Assembly (NCBI RefSeq): GCF_027533645.1
Contig: NZ_JAQAGY010000010.1
Span: forward strand, 1 to 64,000
Source of the DNA: Paenibacillus caseinilyticus
Lineage (GTDB): Bacteria > Bacillota > Bacilli > Paenibacillales > NBRC-103111
Length of the DNA: 64,000 nt
Direction: 5' to 3'
Of the stretch, positions 31,742-39,938 are shown piece by piece. A model generated the notes under the pieces. That model saw only the letters and a program-made list of their open reading frames with translations, had not been told where the DNA came from and made no database searches. Each line of letters begins with the position of its first letter. Position 1 is the stretch's first letter. A program made the translations under genes and the position numbers.

Positions 31742-33493
31742 CTATAATTTCTCTCCCAGAAGACTATATTTTTCATTCTCGTTCATAAAACCGCTTGGTT
31801 CCGATTGGTGCATAAATAACTTACGGTAAACACCATTTTGAGAAATGAGCGTATGGTGGGTACCTTCTTCCACAAGTCGTCCCCTCTCCAGGACGAGTAT
31901 CGCATCTGCTGAAAGAAGCGGACTAAAACGGTGAGTTACCAAAATGATAGTACATTGAGCATCTTTTAATTGCTTTAATAATGAGTTAATAATTAACTCT
32001 GATTCTGGATCAAGGGAAGAGGAGGGCTCATCCAATATAAGAATGCTCGCTTTTTTCAGTAATGCCCTTGCTATAGAAATTCTTTGTTTTTGGCCTTGGG
32101 ATAACTCTAGTGAATTTTCGTTAACCCAAGTGTCGTATCCTTCTGGCAAACGTTGAATGATTTCTTCTAAACCCACTAGTTTGGCGGCTTCAAAGACTGT
32201 ACTGGGCGGTGCTCCAGGACATCCATAAGCTATATTTTCATATATGCTTCCTTCTATTAGGTTAATTTCCTGTGGAACTACAGCAATATCCCTATAAAGA
32301 GTTGTTGTTTCAATTTCATCCACTGGTATTCCGTCGTATGTTATATACCCAGTTGAACATTTCACTTCTCCCAGTAACATTCGTAATAAAGTGCTTTTTC
32401 CAGATCCATTTTCACCCACAATACCGACAAAATGACCTTTTGGAATGGTATAACTAAGATTTTTAATGATTAAACTTGACTCATTTTCATAAGAAACATT
32501 GTGGAATGAAATATAGTTATTCCATTTTTTCATAGCAAACTTTTTACTAGGGTCAGCAGATGAATCTGGGTAAGAATTTATGCGCGTTAAGGAGGCTAAT
32601 GTTGATTGAAAGTTAATATTCACTTGGGTCAGTCGGGATAACGGTTTGAATATGATATATAAATAAGAGAATACGGCAACAAGCTGGCCTATGGAAATCT
32701 CCTGATGAATTAATAATAATCCTCCCGCATATAATATAATAAAAGGGGCGCTTGCAGAAATAGCATATCGACCATAATTTAGAATGTTTTGAAATAACGA
32801 CAATTGTAACTCAAGCTTCATAAATTTTTTTAATTCACGATAGAATATAAGAAGATGCTTTTTTTTTCTATTGTGAAGTTGAGCTAACCGCCTTGTCCGC
32901 AGTCCACTTTGGAGCGTATCTGATACGTTACCCGCTTGTTTTTTTAAATTCATACTCAGTTGATAGCTTTTTTTCTTTGTAAGGGCGTAGATGATATAAT
33001 AGATTGGAAAAAAACAACAAGACAAAAACGCAAGTTTGGGGTTCATGTTAAATAATATAGTTAATGATATGACTAGAAATAATGAGTCAGTAAGAACGAT
33101 AACAAGGGCTCCGGTAATAAAATTAATTACGGAGTCTACGTCGTTTAGTACTGTTGTGATCGATTGGCCTATGTTTAGTTTATCTTTAGTGGAAATCATT
33201 TTGTAATACAAATCGTTTCGCACTTTTAATCTAATCTTATTTCTAAGGTATGCAAGTAAGTAATCACGACCGCTGCCACAAAGGATATGAGTTACTATTA
33301 GACTGAAGTAAAGGGACAAATTAATCCGTAGGGAGTCTGCGGATAACTTGCCTGCAGATATTGAGTCAACTATGTTTTTTATTAGATATGGTTGATATAA
33401 CAGAGCAAACATATCTATTACTATGAGAACAATGATAAAGAGAACGCGTTTCTTTAGAGGGGGGATGTATTTTAATAAAAAGGAAGTGATCAT
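31742..33493 (-). CDS. ABC exporter (fused membrane and ATPase domains) of the RiPP cluster
   Basis: A 583-residue half-transporter with six membrane helices (residues 1-310) followed by the ATPase domain: Walker A GENGSGKSTLLRML, signature LSQGQKQRISIARALL, Walker B ILILDEPSSSLDP. It probably forms a homodimer that exports the modified peptide. There is no N-terminal C39 peptidase domain: the first membrane helix begins within 20 residues. The ATG at 33493 with GAGG upstream is preferred to a GTG at 33505. Located between maturase and immunity genes, same strand, AT-rich. Confidence 0.88.
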   Translation of the reverse strand: MITSFLLKYIPPLKKRVLFIIVLIVIDMFALLYQPYLIKNIVDSISAGKLSADSLRINLSLYFSLIVTHILCGSGRDYLLAYLRNKIRLKVRNDLYYKMISTKDKLNIGQSITTVLNDVDSVINFITGALVIVLTDSLFLVISLTILFNMNPKLAFLSCCFFPIYYIIYALTKKKSYQLSMNLKKQAGNVSDTLQSGLRTRRLAQLHNRKKKHLLIFYRELKKFMKLELQLSLFQNILNYGRYAISASAPFIILYAGGLLLIHQEISIGQLVAVFSYLYIIFKPLSRLTQVNINFQSTLASLTRINSYPDSSADPSKKFAMKKWNNYISFHNVSYENESSLIIKNLSYTIPKGHFVGIVGENGSGKSTLLRMLLGEVKCSTGYITYDGIPVDEIETTTLYRDIAVVPQEINLIEGSIYENIAYGCPGAPPSTVFEAAKLVGLEEIIQRLPEGYDTWVNENSLELSQGQKQRISIARALLKKASILILDEPSSSLDPESELIINSLLKQLKDAQCTIILVTHRFSPLLSADAILVLERGRLVEEGTHHTLISQNGVYRKLFMHQSEPSGFMNENEKYSLLGEKL

Positions 33494-33591
33494 GTATGAC
33501 CTCACAATTTAATCTCAAAACTACCTTATGTTAATGTAACAGCAATTGCACTTGAATTTGAGCAATCAAGTGCAAAGTGAATTAATATATT

Positions 33592-35004
33592 TTATGATGT
33601 TGGTTGTAATTCTTCTTTTTTCTTTGAACGGAAAAGCTTGTTCTTTTGTTCTTCAGTTAACCTCATATATAAATAGATAATTTCTTGAAATACAGCGCGT
33701 GTTAATTTGCAATAGTTTTCAGCCGGAGTCTGCGTTGTACCATTGGCAACGTAGTTTTCATGGTGACATCCACCTGTACATAAGTTTCTTGCCCAACAGG
33801 AGGTACAGGTACTCCTGCTTTCAACGTGAACTTCATCCAAAAAGTTATCATACTTAATTGAAGTGCCGCGGTAAATATCGCCAAGGGAGTAATTTTTTTC
33901 ACTAACAAATCTATGGCATGGATATAACGACCCATGAATATCTACTGCCAACATGTTTGTAGCGGCACCGCAAAAGTAAGTGCTGGTTTGCCCACCATTT
34001 ACTTTTTGGAGGTAACCTAAAACATTCTTCATTTTTACAGCTTTCTCAAAGTTACCTTCGTTAATTAGATTTTCGAATTCCTTTATTAGTTTTAAATTTT
34101 CTTTAATTAATGTTTTATAATCATCATTTGTTAACATTGCTGCAGCTGGCGACATTGCTATATTCCTGAAACCCAGCTGGGTCAAATGTTCAAAAGTATG
34201 TGATAAGTTTAATTGTTTATTTGTAACGGTTGCTCTTGCGCTAAGAAGACGTTTTTTTCTCAATCCTTCTGTTTTTTCTATTATTTTATCATATGATCCC
34301 ACTCTACCCTTATAAAATCTATTATGGTCATGGGTTTCTTTATCTCCATCAATACTGATTTGAACACCAATCTTATGTTCTATGATAAATTGTTCTATCT
34401 CACTTGTTATTAAAGTACCATTGCTTGTCATAGAAAATGAAAACCTTTTATTATGGATTTGACCTTGTTGTTCCGCGTATAGGACTGTTTCTTTTACTAA
34501 ATTATAGTTTAAAAGAGGTTCTCCTCCAAAAAAGATTAAATATAAATCTTTTCTTTCACCACTTGTTCTAATTAGATAATCAACTGCACCCTTGGCTACA
34601 TCTATCGACATTCTTCCTTTATCGTTATATTCACCGTCGCCGGCATAACAGTATGTACATCGCAAATTGCATTCTTGTACCATAAACAATATTAAAGAAG
34701 AAACAGCATGCGATGGTTGAGGCTTATTATTTCTTATAGCTTTAATATTATTGGAATTTTCTGGGGTCTTAATGACCATTGAGTCCTTCATATCTTGTAT
34801 TAATGTATCCATAAACTCGCCCGTCCATTTATCTGACATTTCGGCGTACACATCTTCCAACGGCTTTTTACCAGCTGCCTTAATGAAACTTAAAGTATCA
34901 TCGTCAATTTCAAAAAGACCATTGGTAAGAATATTATAATAATACACTTTACCACTATTCCTAAAAATACGATTGGGGTAGAATTCCAATGTAGCGTTCT
35001 GCAT
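33592..35004 (-). CDS. Radical SAM/SPASM thioether-forming peptide maturase (PapB-like)
   Basis: A 470-residue radical SAM enzyme. Residues 1-90 look like a PqqD-like leader-binding domain. The cluster motif is CNLRCTYC (Cys112, 116, 119), followed by FFGGEPLLN and SMTSNGT. The C-terminal SPASM domain has the full pattern C-x12-G-x4-C, then CTSC, CWARNLC, CTGGC and a last Cys in ENYCKL, ligands for two auxiliary iron-sulfur clusters. This is the layout of sactipeptide/ranthipeptide maturases. With Cys-x3-Asp precursors just upstream it is best read as a Cys-to-Asp thioether synthase. ATG at 35004 has AGGAGGA at 6-nt spacing; the ORF's earlier codon lacks one. Confidence 0.9.
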   Translation of the reverse strand: MQNATLEFYPNRIFRNSGKVYYYNILTNGLFEIDDDTLSFIKAAGKKPLEDVYAEMSDKWTGEFMDTLIQDMKDSMVIKTPENSNNIKAIRNNKPQPSHAVSSLILFMVQECNLRCTYCYAGDGEYNDKGRMSIDVAKGAVDYLIRTSGERKDLYLIFFGGEPLLNYNLVKETVLYAEQQGQIHNKRFSFSMTSNGTLITSEIEQFIIEHKIGVQISIDGDKETHDHNRFYKGRVGSYDKIIEKTEGLRKKRLLSARATVTNKQLNLSHTFEHLTQLGFRNIAMSPAAAMLTNDDYKTLIKENLKLIKEFENLINEGNFEKAVKMKNVLGYLQKVNGGQTSTYFCGAATNMLAVDIHGSLYPCHRFVSEKNYSLGDIYRGTSIKYDNFLDEVHVESRSTCTSCWARNLCTGGCHHENYVANGTTQTPAENYCKLTRAVFQEIIYLYMRLTEEQKNKLFRSKKKEELQPTS

Positions 35005-35090
35005 ATTTTTTCCTCCTATTTTTCTTTTCAACCATTCTCTTTATAAAATTTGGGAACGGCGAGATTACTATAAAGTCTATTGCACAGTTG

Positions 35091-35137
35091 TAGAAGATAG
35101 AAGGGCGTCGTGAATACTACAGCCCCTCTACCTTCTA
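35091..35137 (-). promoter_or_regulatory. Hairpin between precursor genes and maturase gene
   Basis: On the minus strand a 16-bp stem (TAGAAGGTAGAGGGGC with GCCCTTCTATCTTCTA, two G-U pairs) closes a 15-nt loop. No T-run follows. It begins 15 nt after the second precursor stop and ends about 87 nt before the maturase start. Such stems usually give partial termination or 3' protection, raising precursor over enzyme levels. Confidence 0.7.
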
Positions 35138-35151
35138 AATTGAATCATCTA

Positions 35152-35301
35152 CTAAGTATCAGAGAAAACACAAAAGTCCGCAGCATCACAAGAAGAGCAC
35201 CAATCACCAGTGTCGCAGAAATAACAATGGTCCGTATGAGCGCAATCCGATTTAAGCCCATCGTTAGGATTTACGGCAGTGGCATTTACCTTTTGGAACA
35301 T
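35152..35301 (-). CDS. Ranthipeptide precursor 2, six Cys-x3-Asp motifs
   Basis: A 49-residue peptide too short for standard calling: leader MFQKVNATAVNPNDGLKSD, core from CAHTDHCYFCDTGDWC through SSCDAADFCVFSDT. Every core Cys is followed four residues later by Asp: CAHTD, CYFCD, CDTGD, CSSCD, CDAAD and CVFSD, six in all. Freyrasin's precursor also has six. The start has a perfect AAAGGAGGTG 7 nt upstream. The C-terminal 25 residues differ from the paralogue 30 bp upstream only at Ile/Val, while the leaders differ, so the core is under selection. Confidence 0.85.
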   Translation of the reverse strand: MFQKVNATAVNPNDGLKSDCAHTDHCYFCDTGDWCSSCDAADFCVFSDT

Positions 35302-35331
35302 TTCTTTCACCTCCTTTCAATAACTTAGCAA

Positions 35332-35487
35332 TTAAGTATCGGAGAAAATACAGAAGTCTGCAGCGTCGCAAGAAGAGCACCAATCTCCCGTGTCACAAAA
35401 GTAGCAATGATCCTTATCGTCTCCACCGCCCCCGCCCCCGTTATCTTTGAGGCCTTCATTTGGATTGATGTTGATTTTTTTAAACAT
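35332..35487 (-). CDS. Ranthipeptide precursor 1, five Cys-x3-Asp motifs and Gly6 run
   Basis: A 51-residue peptide: leader MFKKININPNEGLKDN, then six glycines and DDKD, then core HCYFCDTGDWCSSCDAAD and FCIFSDT. Five Cys-x3-Asp units (CYFCD, CDTGD, CSSCD, CDAAD, CIFSD) overlap with a 9-residue period. AAAGGAGG lies 9 nt before the ATG at 35487. It shares the MF-K-N-NPN-GLK leader pattern with precursor 2, which probably is what the maturase binds. An overlapping longer frame in this region is not the real gene. First gene of the cluster. Confidence 0.85.
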   Translation of the reverse strand: MFKKININPNEGLKDNGGGGGGDDKDHCYFCDTGDWCSSCDAADFCIFSDT

Positions 35488-35849
35488 AGAGACATGCCTC
35501 CTTTCCTTTTGCTTATCAGGTGAGATTGTAGCAGCAAGTGTTCATTCAATGACTGCTCATGAATAAATTACTAAAAATAAAATGGTAAATTAAGGTACAA
35601 AAATACTAAATATGTAATTCAATTTCGTCTACTGCATGACAAAAAAAGACATATGAAGAGCAGACAAATTAGTAAATAATTACCAATAATTATTAAAATT
35701 ACAAATAAATATAGTGATATAGTTTTAAGATCTTAATAGTTTTAGGAGTAAATACTTTGGTACAAAAGAAAGATTGTGTGCTTATACTCCTGTGACATAA
35801 TTGAAAATCAAGTTATTTTACCAACTAGAGCTACCTAAATAATTATTTT
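35488..35849 (-). promoter_or_regulatory. AT-rich 362-bp leader/promoter region of the RiPP cluster
   Basis: No gene seen on either strand. Composition is very AT-rich. Minus-strand promoter-like elements include TTGATT followed about 19 bp later by TATAAG (around 35815-35785) and several TTTAGTA/TTTACTAA stretches, but no single promoter can be fixed. Probably drives the two precursor genes. Confidence 0.35.
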
Positions 35850-36480
35850 CGCCCAGCTGGACCGTGGGGTCCCGGCCGGGCTTATTGATGCTGCCTGCAG
35901 GTTCGACAGCCTGTTTTTTAAAGTTTTATCATCGTGCGCGGGAACTGCCGGGGGTCGATCACATAGATTCCCCCATAGTGGGGGATGAGAAAATGAATCA
36001 TGCATTGTCGTAGGAGTCCTTAATTACGGCAAGCCGTTTGTCTTTGTTCGCTGCGGTAGAGATCCGCCGCCAGGGCCGGTCCCCGCTCAGGAACAGACGG
36101 TATTTGTTTTTTTCTTCGCATGGTTCAGATCGATCAGGCCCAGCTTCAGCGCACCGGCATTCTGCCCTGTATATTCGCTTGCCCCCGGGGCTTGTAATAG
36201 ACCATCCGATCGGGCGCCTTGTGCAGTGCAGATTCCTGTTCAGGGTCGCGGAGTAAAGTGTCCCAAGGAAACCGGACACTTCGCCCCTCTCGAACTACGA
36301 CAGCGGCAGCGGCTGCAGCCCCCGGGCTTCCATGAAGGCCGCATAACCGTAATAAGCGCCGTCCGCCGTCCAATGATGGTCCGTGTGGAAGTAGACGGGC
36401 TCCTCCGCATGGGCCTTCAGCCGGCTCAGGGCATCGACCGGCGTGACGCCGGGTGACAAAGACGGAATCACTGGATTGGC
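35850..36480 (-). pseudogene. DHHW-family protein, decayed 3' part
   Basis: On the minus strand, reading frames switch several times but keep a recognisable DHHW protein order: VTPVDALSRLKAHAEEPVYF, then HTDHHWTADGAYYGY, then GFLGTLYSATLNRNL, MVYYKPRGQANIQG, KNKYRLFLSGDRPW, KRLAVIKDSYDNA and finally HYGGIYVIDPRQF. The 5' end is missing where the IS remnant begins. At least three frameshifts or stops make it non-functional. DHHW proteins are extracytoplasmic and linked to polysaccharide O-acetylation. Its GC content is high, unlike the neighbouring RiPP genes. Confidence 0.75.
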
Positions 36481-36535
36481 GGACTCACGCGAAGAACAGC
36501 CCTACGTCCGTTGAAACCAACGCTATCACCCGATG

Positions 36536-37488
36536 AGATTATTGCGAACAGGAAGCGAAGATTAAGCTGCTGGAGGCACAACTGGAATACGTGAAAGAGT
36601 TAGACAGGAGCGAAAGGAGGCTGTTAGCAAACGGAGAAAACCTAGTGAACGGTTCGAACTTATTCAAGGCGCGATTAAACAAGGCTTTGAACGCATGACG
36701 AGCGCTCCTTGACGTCTCACGCTCAGGCTTATACAACTACCTTTTATCTGCTGGTAAACGCGAGGAACGTAAGCAAAGAGATGAACAAGCCGGTGGCCTT
36801 GTTAACGAAAGCATTTCATCGAAGAGGATTCAAGAAAGGCTCGCGCTCCATCAAAATGATTTTGGAACACGAGTATGGCACGGTGTACAACCTCAATCGA
36901 ATCAAACGACTTGTTGAAAAAGTTTACCCTTGTATGTCCCCATCGACGCGCCAATTCGTATCGGCGGATGGTGAAGGCTACACTCGAGCATCGCACCGTT
37001 CCTAATGAGCTACAGAGGGACCTCAACAAGAATGTTCCTGGACTTGCGCTGCTCACCGACATCACCTATCTCCCGTATGGCAAGTCGCAGACGGCTTATT
37101 TGTCGACCATTTTGGGTGCATCCACAGGCGAATTGCTTGCCCATAACTTCTCCACCACCCTCCATTTGACCCTTGCTACAGACACCGTCCAATCGTTAAT
37201 GAGGCAGCGTCGATTGAAGCTCCATAAGGATGCGTACATCCTTTTGGATCAAGTGAGCCACTACACGAGTCCAACGTACCAGCAATTATTGAAAATGAAG
37301 GGCCTTGGACAGTCCATGTCACGACGAGGCAACTGCTGGGATAATGCTCCTAAAGAGTTCTTCTTTGGCATCTTAAAGATCATGTGAAAAGCCGAAACTG
37401 TACAACACTGGCTGATTTGGAACGAGAGATTAATCGTTACATTCGCTGTTACAATACCATAGGTATCAATGGGGACGAAAAAAGATAA
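36536..37488 (+). mobile_element. IS3-family (IS150 group) element, decayed
   Basis: Fragments of OrfA (KIKLLEAQLEYVKELDRSER, then KRRKPSERFELIQGAIKQGF) and OrfB (LLDVSRSGLYNYLLS, HRRGFKKGSRSIKMILEHEY, LALLTDITYLPYGKSQTAYL, GNCWDNAPKEFFFG, LEREINRYIR) follow in order but in different frames, with a stop after GILKI at 37387. The usual HSDQGSHY is changed to LLDQVSHY. Both frames are broken several times. The end is cut at the word GDEKR, where DUF421-derived sequence begins. No terminal inverted repeats were found. Confidence 0.8.
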
Positions 37489-37680
37489 ATGATGTTTAAT
37501 CATACGGTTTCCTTATGGGTGGGTGTCGTATCGATATCCGTCTTCTCGCTGCTGCGCCGGGAGGACGTCCTGCTCGCCCAAGTGACGCCGGAGGGACAGC
37601 TCCGAATTTACCTGAAATGATGGAATGCTAGTCCCCGGCCTTGGATGGAATTGATGATCCTTTAGCCGGGTTGGCTACCC
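37489..37680 (+). repeat. Rearranged duplicate of the DUF421 gene end
   Basis: 37489-37550 matches 28618-28679 (inside the DUF421 gene) and 37551-37680 matches 29073-29202 (end of that gene plus its downstream sequence), with only a few substitutions. The 393 bp between the two source segments are missing; the junction falls at a shared GCT. The copy lacks the gene's start and is non-functional. Confidence 0.88.
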
Positions 37681-38509
37681 GAATCCGGTTCAACGTGAAT
37701 TGTTCAAGCAGGTATATCAGCAGCAGGCTTGCCGCGCGAATGCAGATGAAATCAATCAACTTCCAATCGTTGTATAAAATCAATACTCCGGCGTTCCACA
37801 GGAGGATATCGCCGCATACCAGGATCAAAAAGGGCGCCGCCTTCCAGTATTTACTTTTGGGCACGTACATAAAGAAGATTACGATAAAAGCCGCCAGCAC
37901 GTGGTATAAAAAGCCGCTGAATAACGTGCTGTCCCTGTAAAGGTTCGCGGTCCAATACACACGGAAAAATTGGTTGTCGAAAAGCATCAGCACGCTTGTC
38001 GGAGTCTGCAAAATGACCCAGGCGATCGTCCAAAAGACGGTGATCCGCGGGGATTGGCGTTCGGTTTCATGTAAAAGGATGTACCACTTCTTCATGACAG
38101 CCATAAAAATAAAGATGCAGATACCGGTCATATAAGTGCCCCACCAATAGTGGGAATAGGAGCCGGATCTAAGAAACACTTCCTCGGTCAGCATAAACCC
38201 GGCGGCAATCAATCCAATCCGAAGGTAGGACGGCTGAAAATACAGCACCCATACCGCGGTCGACGCCCATGTCGAATTGGCTATCATATGGCCGATAATA
38301 TTCTCTTGGAAAGGATCCGTATAAAGTCCGGGTTTATAGGCGTAAGCATTAAATACGAACAGCACGACGGCTTCGCCTACCCATGTCCAAGCCGTCGTGA
38401 ACAAAAAATAAGTGAACACATCCGCCGCGTTCCCTTTTCGATACACAGTATAGCCGGCAATGGCTGTCCCGATGACAATCAACCCATAGTACCAGATGAT
38501 ATTCGGCAT
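37628..38509 (-). CDS. Polytopic membrane protein of unknown function
   Basis: A 293-residue protein with about eight membrane helices and Trp/Tyr-rich loops (SGSYSHYWWGTYMTG). No family is recognised with confidence; similar proteins occur singly in Paenibacillus. GGAAG lies 7 nt before the ATG at 38509. Its last 16 codons (VANPAKGSSIPSKAGD) lie inside the sequence duplicated at 29146-29202, so the tail may be original with a partial copy at the other site, or may have been acquired in the rearrangement. Confidence 0.7.
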   Translation of the reverse strand: MPNIIWYYGLIVIGTAIAGYTVYRKGNAADVFTYFLFTTAWTWVGEAVVLFVFNAYAYKPGLYTDPFQENIIGHMIANSTWASTAVWVLYFQPSYLRIGLIAAGFMLTEEVFLRSGSYSHYWWGTYMTGICIFIFMAVMKKWYILLHETERQSPRITVFWTIAWVILQTPTSVLMLFDNQFFRVYWTANLYRDSTLFSGFLYHVLAAFIVIFFMYVPKSKYWKAAPFLILVCGDILLWNAGVLILYNDWKLIDFICIRAASLLLIYLLEQFTLNRIRVANPAKGSSIPSKAGD

Positions 38510-38641
38510 AAGTCAACTTCCTTCCGTAAAGGCCATATCTCCTATTGTTTCCGTTGACCCGGGCGGTTCATACTTGATAAAAAACCATGGCGGCCGCTCC
38601 CTCAGATGCATAGGGATACGGCCGCCAATTTAATAAAAAAT

Positions 38642-39244
38642 CTATATGTCGATATGACGGGGGGATGACCACTCGTCTGTTCCTATCCGCCATCGCTTCT
38701 CTTTGGAATTCGGCTCCGGCGGGCCTATGATAACGGTCTGATCGATCGGATGGGTGACTTCGGCCCATTGGCCGGCATTGATGCCATATACTGCCTGAAG
38801 CACCTCAGGAGGCGTAATCCTCAGGATATCGGACCCATACACGATCTCGAATTTATTATGGTCAAACGTAACCACGAAGCGGGTATGCTCCGAAACTGCA
38901 AGGGTCCAATGCCACCATCCTTGCGGAATATATACCGATTGCCTGGGGCCGAGACGGTAATTAAGCAGTTCAAGGGTAAAGGGGTTCAAGATGGATTCGA
39001 CGATCTCACCCTCAATCGTGTAGATAAGTTCGTTCGCATTGGGGTGCCAATGTGGCTCTATGCTATGCCCTCTGCTTAGATAGGTATCGACTAGGCTTAA
39101 GCCTTGCATGACGGGTAATTGTTTCGCTGTTTGATACAGAAGGAAGTTCCGGTCGTCCTTCACGAAGTAGGGGGAAGTTCTTAAGTCAAACGATAAATCT
39201 AATGATGGGGAGCTGTAATCGACGGGCTGGCCCGTGGCTGTCAT
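38642..39244 (-). CDS. Single-domain cupin protein
   Basis: A 200-residue cupin. Motif 1 is HWHPNANELIYTIEGE (two His and the Glu ligand), motif 2 is GPRQSVYIPQGWWHW (third His). It resembles one half of the bicupin oxalate decarboxylases and spore-coat cupins. The ATG at 39244 is used, with AAAGGAG 11 nt upstream; a much longer upstream reading frame has no family support. Enzymatic activity cannot be predicted. Confidence 0.78.
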   Translation of the reverse strand: MTATGQPVDYSSPSLDLSFDLRTSPYFVKDDRNFLLYQTAKQLPVMQGLSLVDTYLSRGHSIEPHWHPNANELIYTIEGEIVESILNPFTLELLNYRLGPRQSVYIPQGWWHWTLAVSEHTRFVVTFDHNKFEIVYGSDILRITPPEVLQAVYGINAGQWAEVTHPIDQTVIIGPPEPNSKEKRWRIGTDEWSSPRHIDI

Positions 39245-39438
39245 TCGCAGGATCACTCCTTTCCTATTAGAAATGGGATATGGACACTCCAAAGTATATT
39301 CAGCGAGCCAATATTCATGATTAAGCGATTCATGGCGGGGCGACTTGGAACCCGGTACATGTATTCCAGTATAAGGATGATTGAAGGGGGCGGGAATGCG
39401 CCATAATGAAAGGAACCACATGAAAAGGGGGAAGAGCA

Positions 39439-39687
39439 ATGATCTGGTCTCTCATTATCGGCGGTATCATCGGCTGGCTGGGGGGAGCTCTTGCCGGCAG
39501 AGATATTCCCGGCGGCATCATCGGCAATATTATCGCAGGCTTTATCGGATCATGGGTGGGCACGGCATTGCTGGGCCACTGGGGGCCTGTCATTGGCGGC
39601 TTTTATTTCATACCGGCCATAATTGGTGCGGTGGCGCTGGTGTTCATCCTCAGCCTCATCCTTAGAAGCTTCCATAAAGCCAGGTAA
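39439..39687 (+). CDS. GlsB/YeaQ/YmgE-family membrane protein
   Basis: An 82-residue protein with three membrane helices and Gly-rich packing motifs (GGIIGWLGGALAGRDIPGG, IIGNIIAGFIGSWVG). These small membrane proteins (transglycosylase-associated family) are general-stress-induced in many bacteria, role unknown. GGGGGAAGAG precedes the ATG. Confidence 0.9.
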   Translation: MIWSLIIGGIIGWLGGALAGRDIPGGIIGNIIAGFIGSWVGTALLGHWGPVIGGFYFIPAIIGAVALVFILSLILRSFHKAR

Positions 39688-39938
39688 TATGAAGCCGGAC
39701 GAATACATCATCGGGCATGCTGCATGAAGAACAGTAGAGGGGTTCCTGACGGTCGGGAGCCTTTTTTCTGCTATCCGGGCATAGGGACGGGGGAACGGGA
39801 CGCCTTATTCTTACGCTGCCATGGGGCGGTGCCGCGTTCGTGGGTAATAAGGGGAACAGGCCTCTTTTGCCAATCGGGATGAACCCGTGTAAGATAAGGG
39901 CTGTATGTAAACTCGTACCCTTTGAAGGAGTGATTGCT

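Noticed and set aside
35325..35549. 74-codon minus-strand frame over precursor 1
   Set aside because: It is one frame off the real precursor: no Cys pattern, and the paralogue conserves the other frame.
36709..37387. Two open frames as separate genes
   Set aside because: They are frameshifted pieces of one IS3 OrfB with damaged catalytic surroundings.
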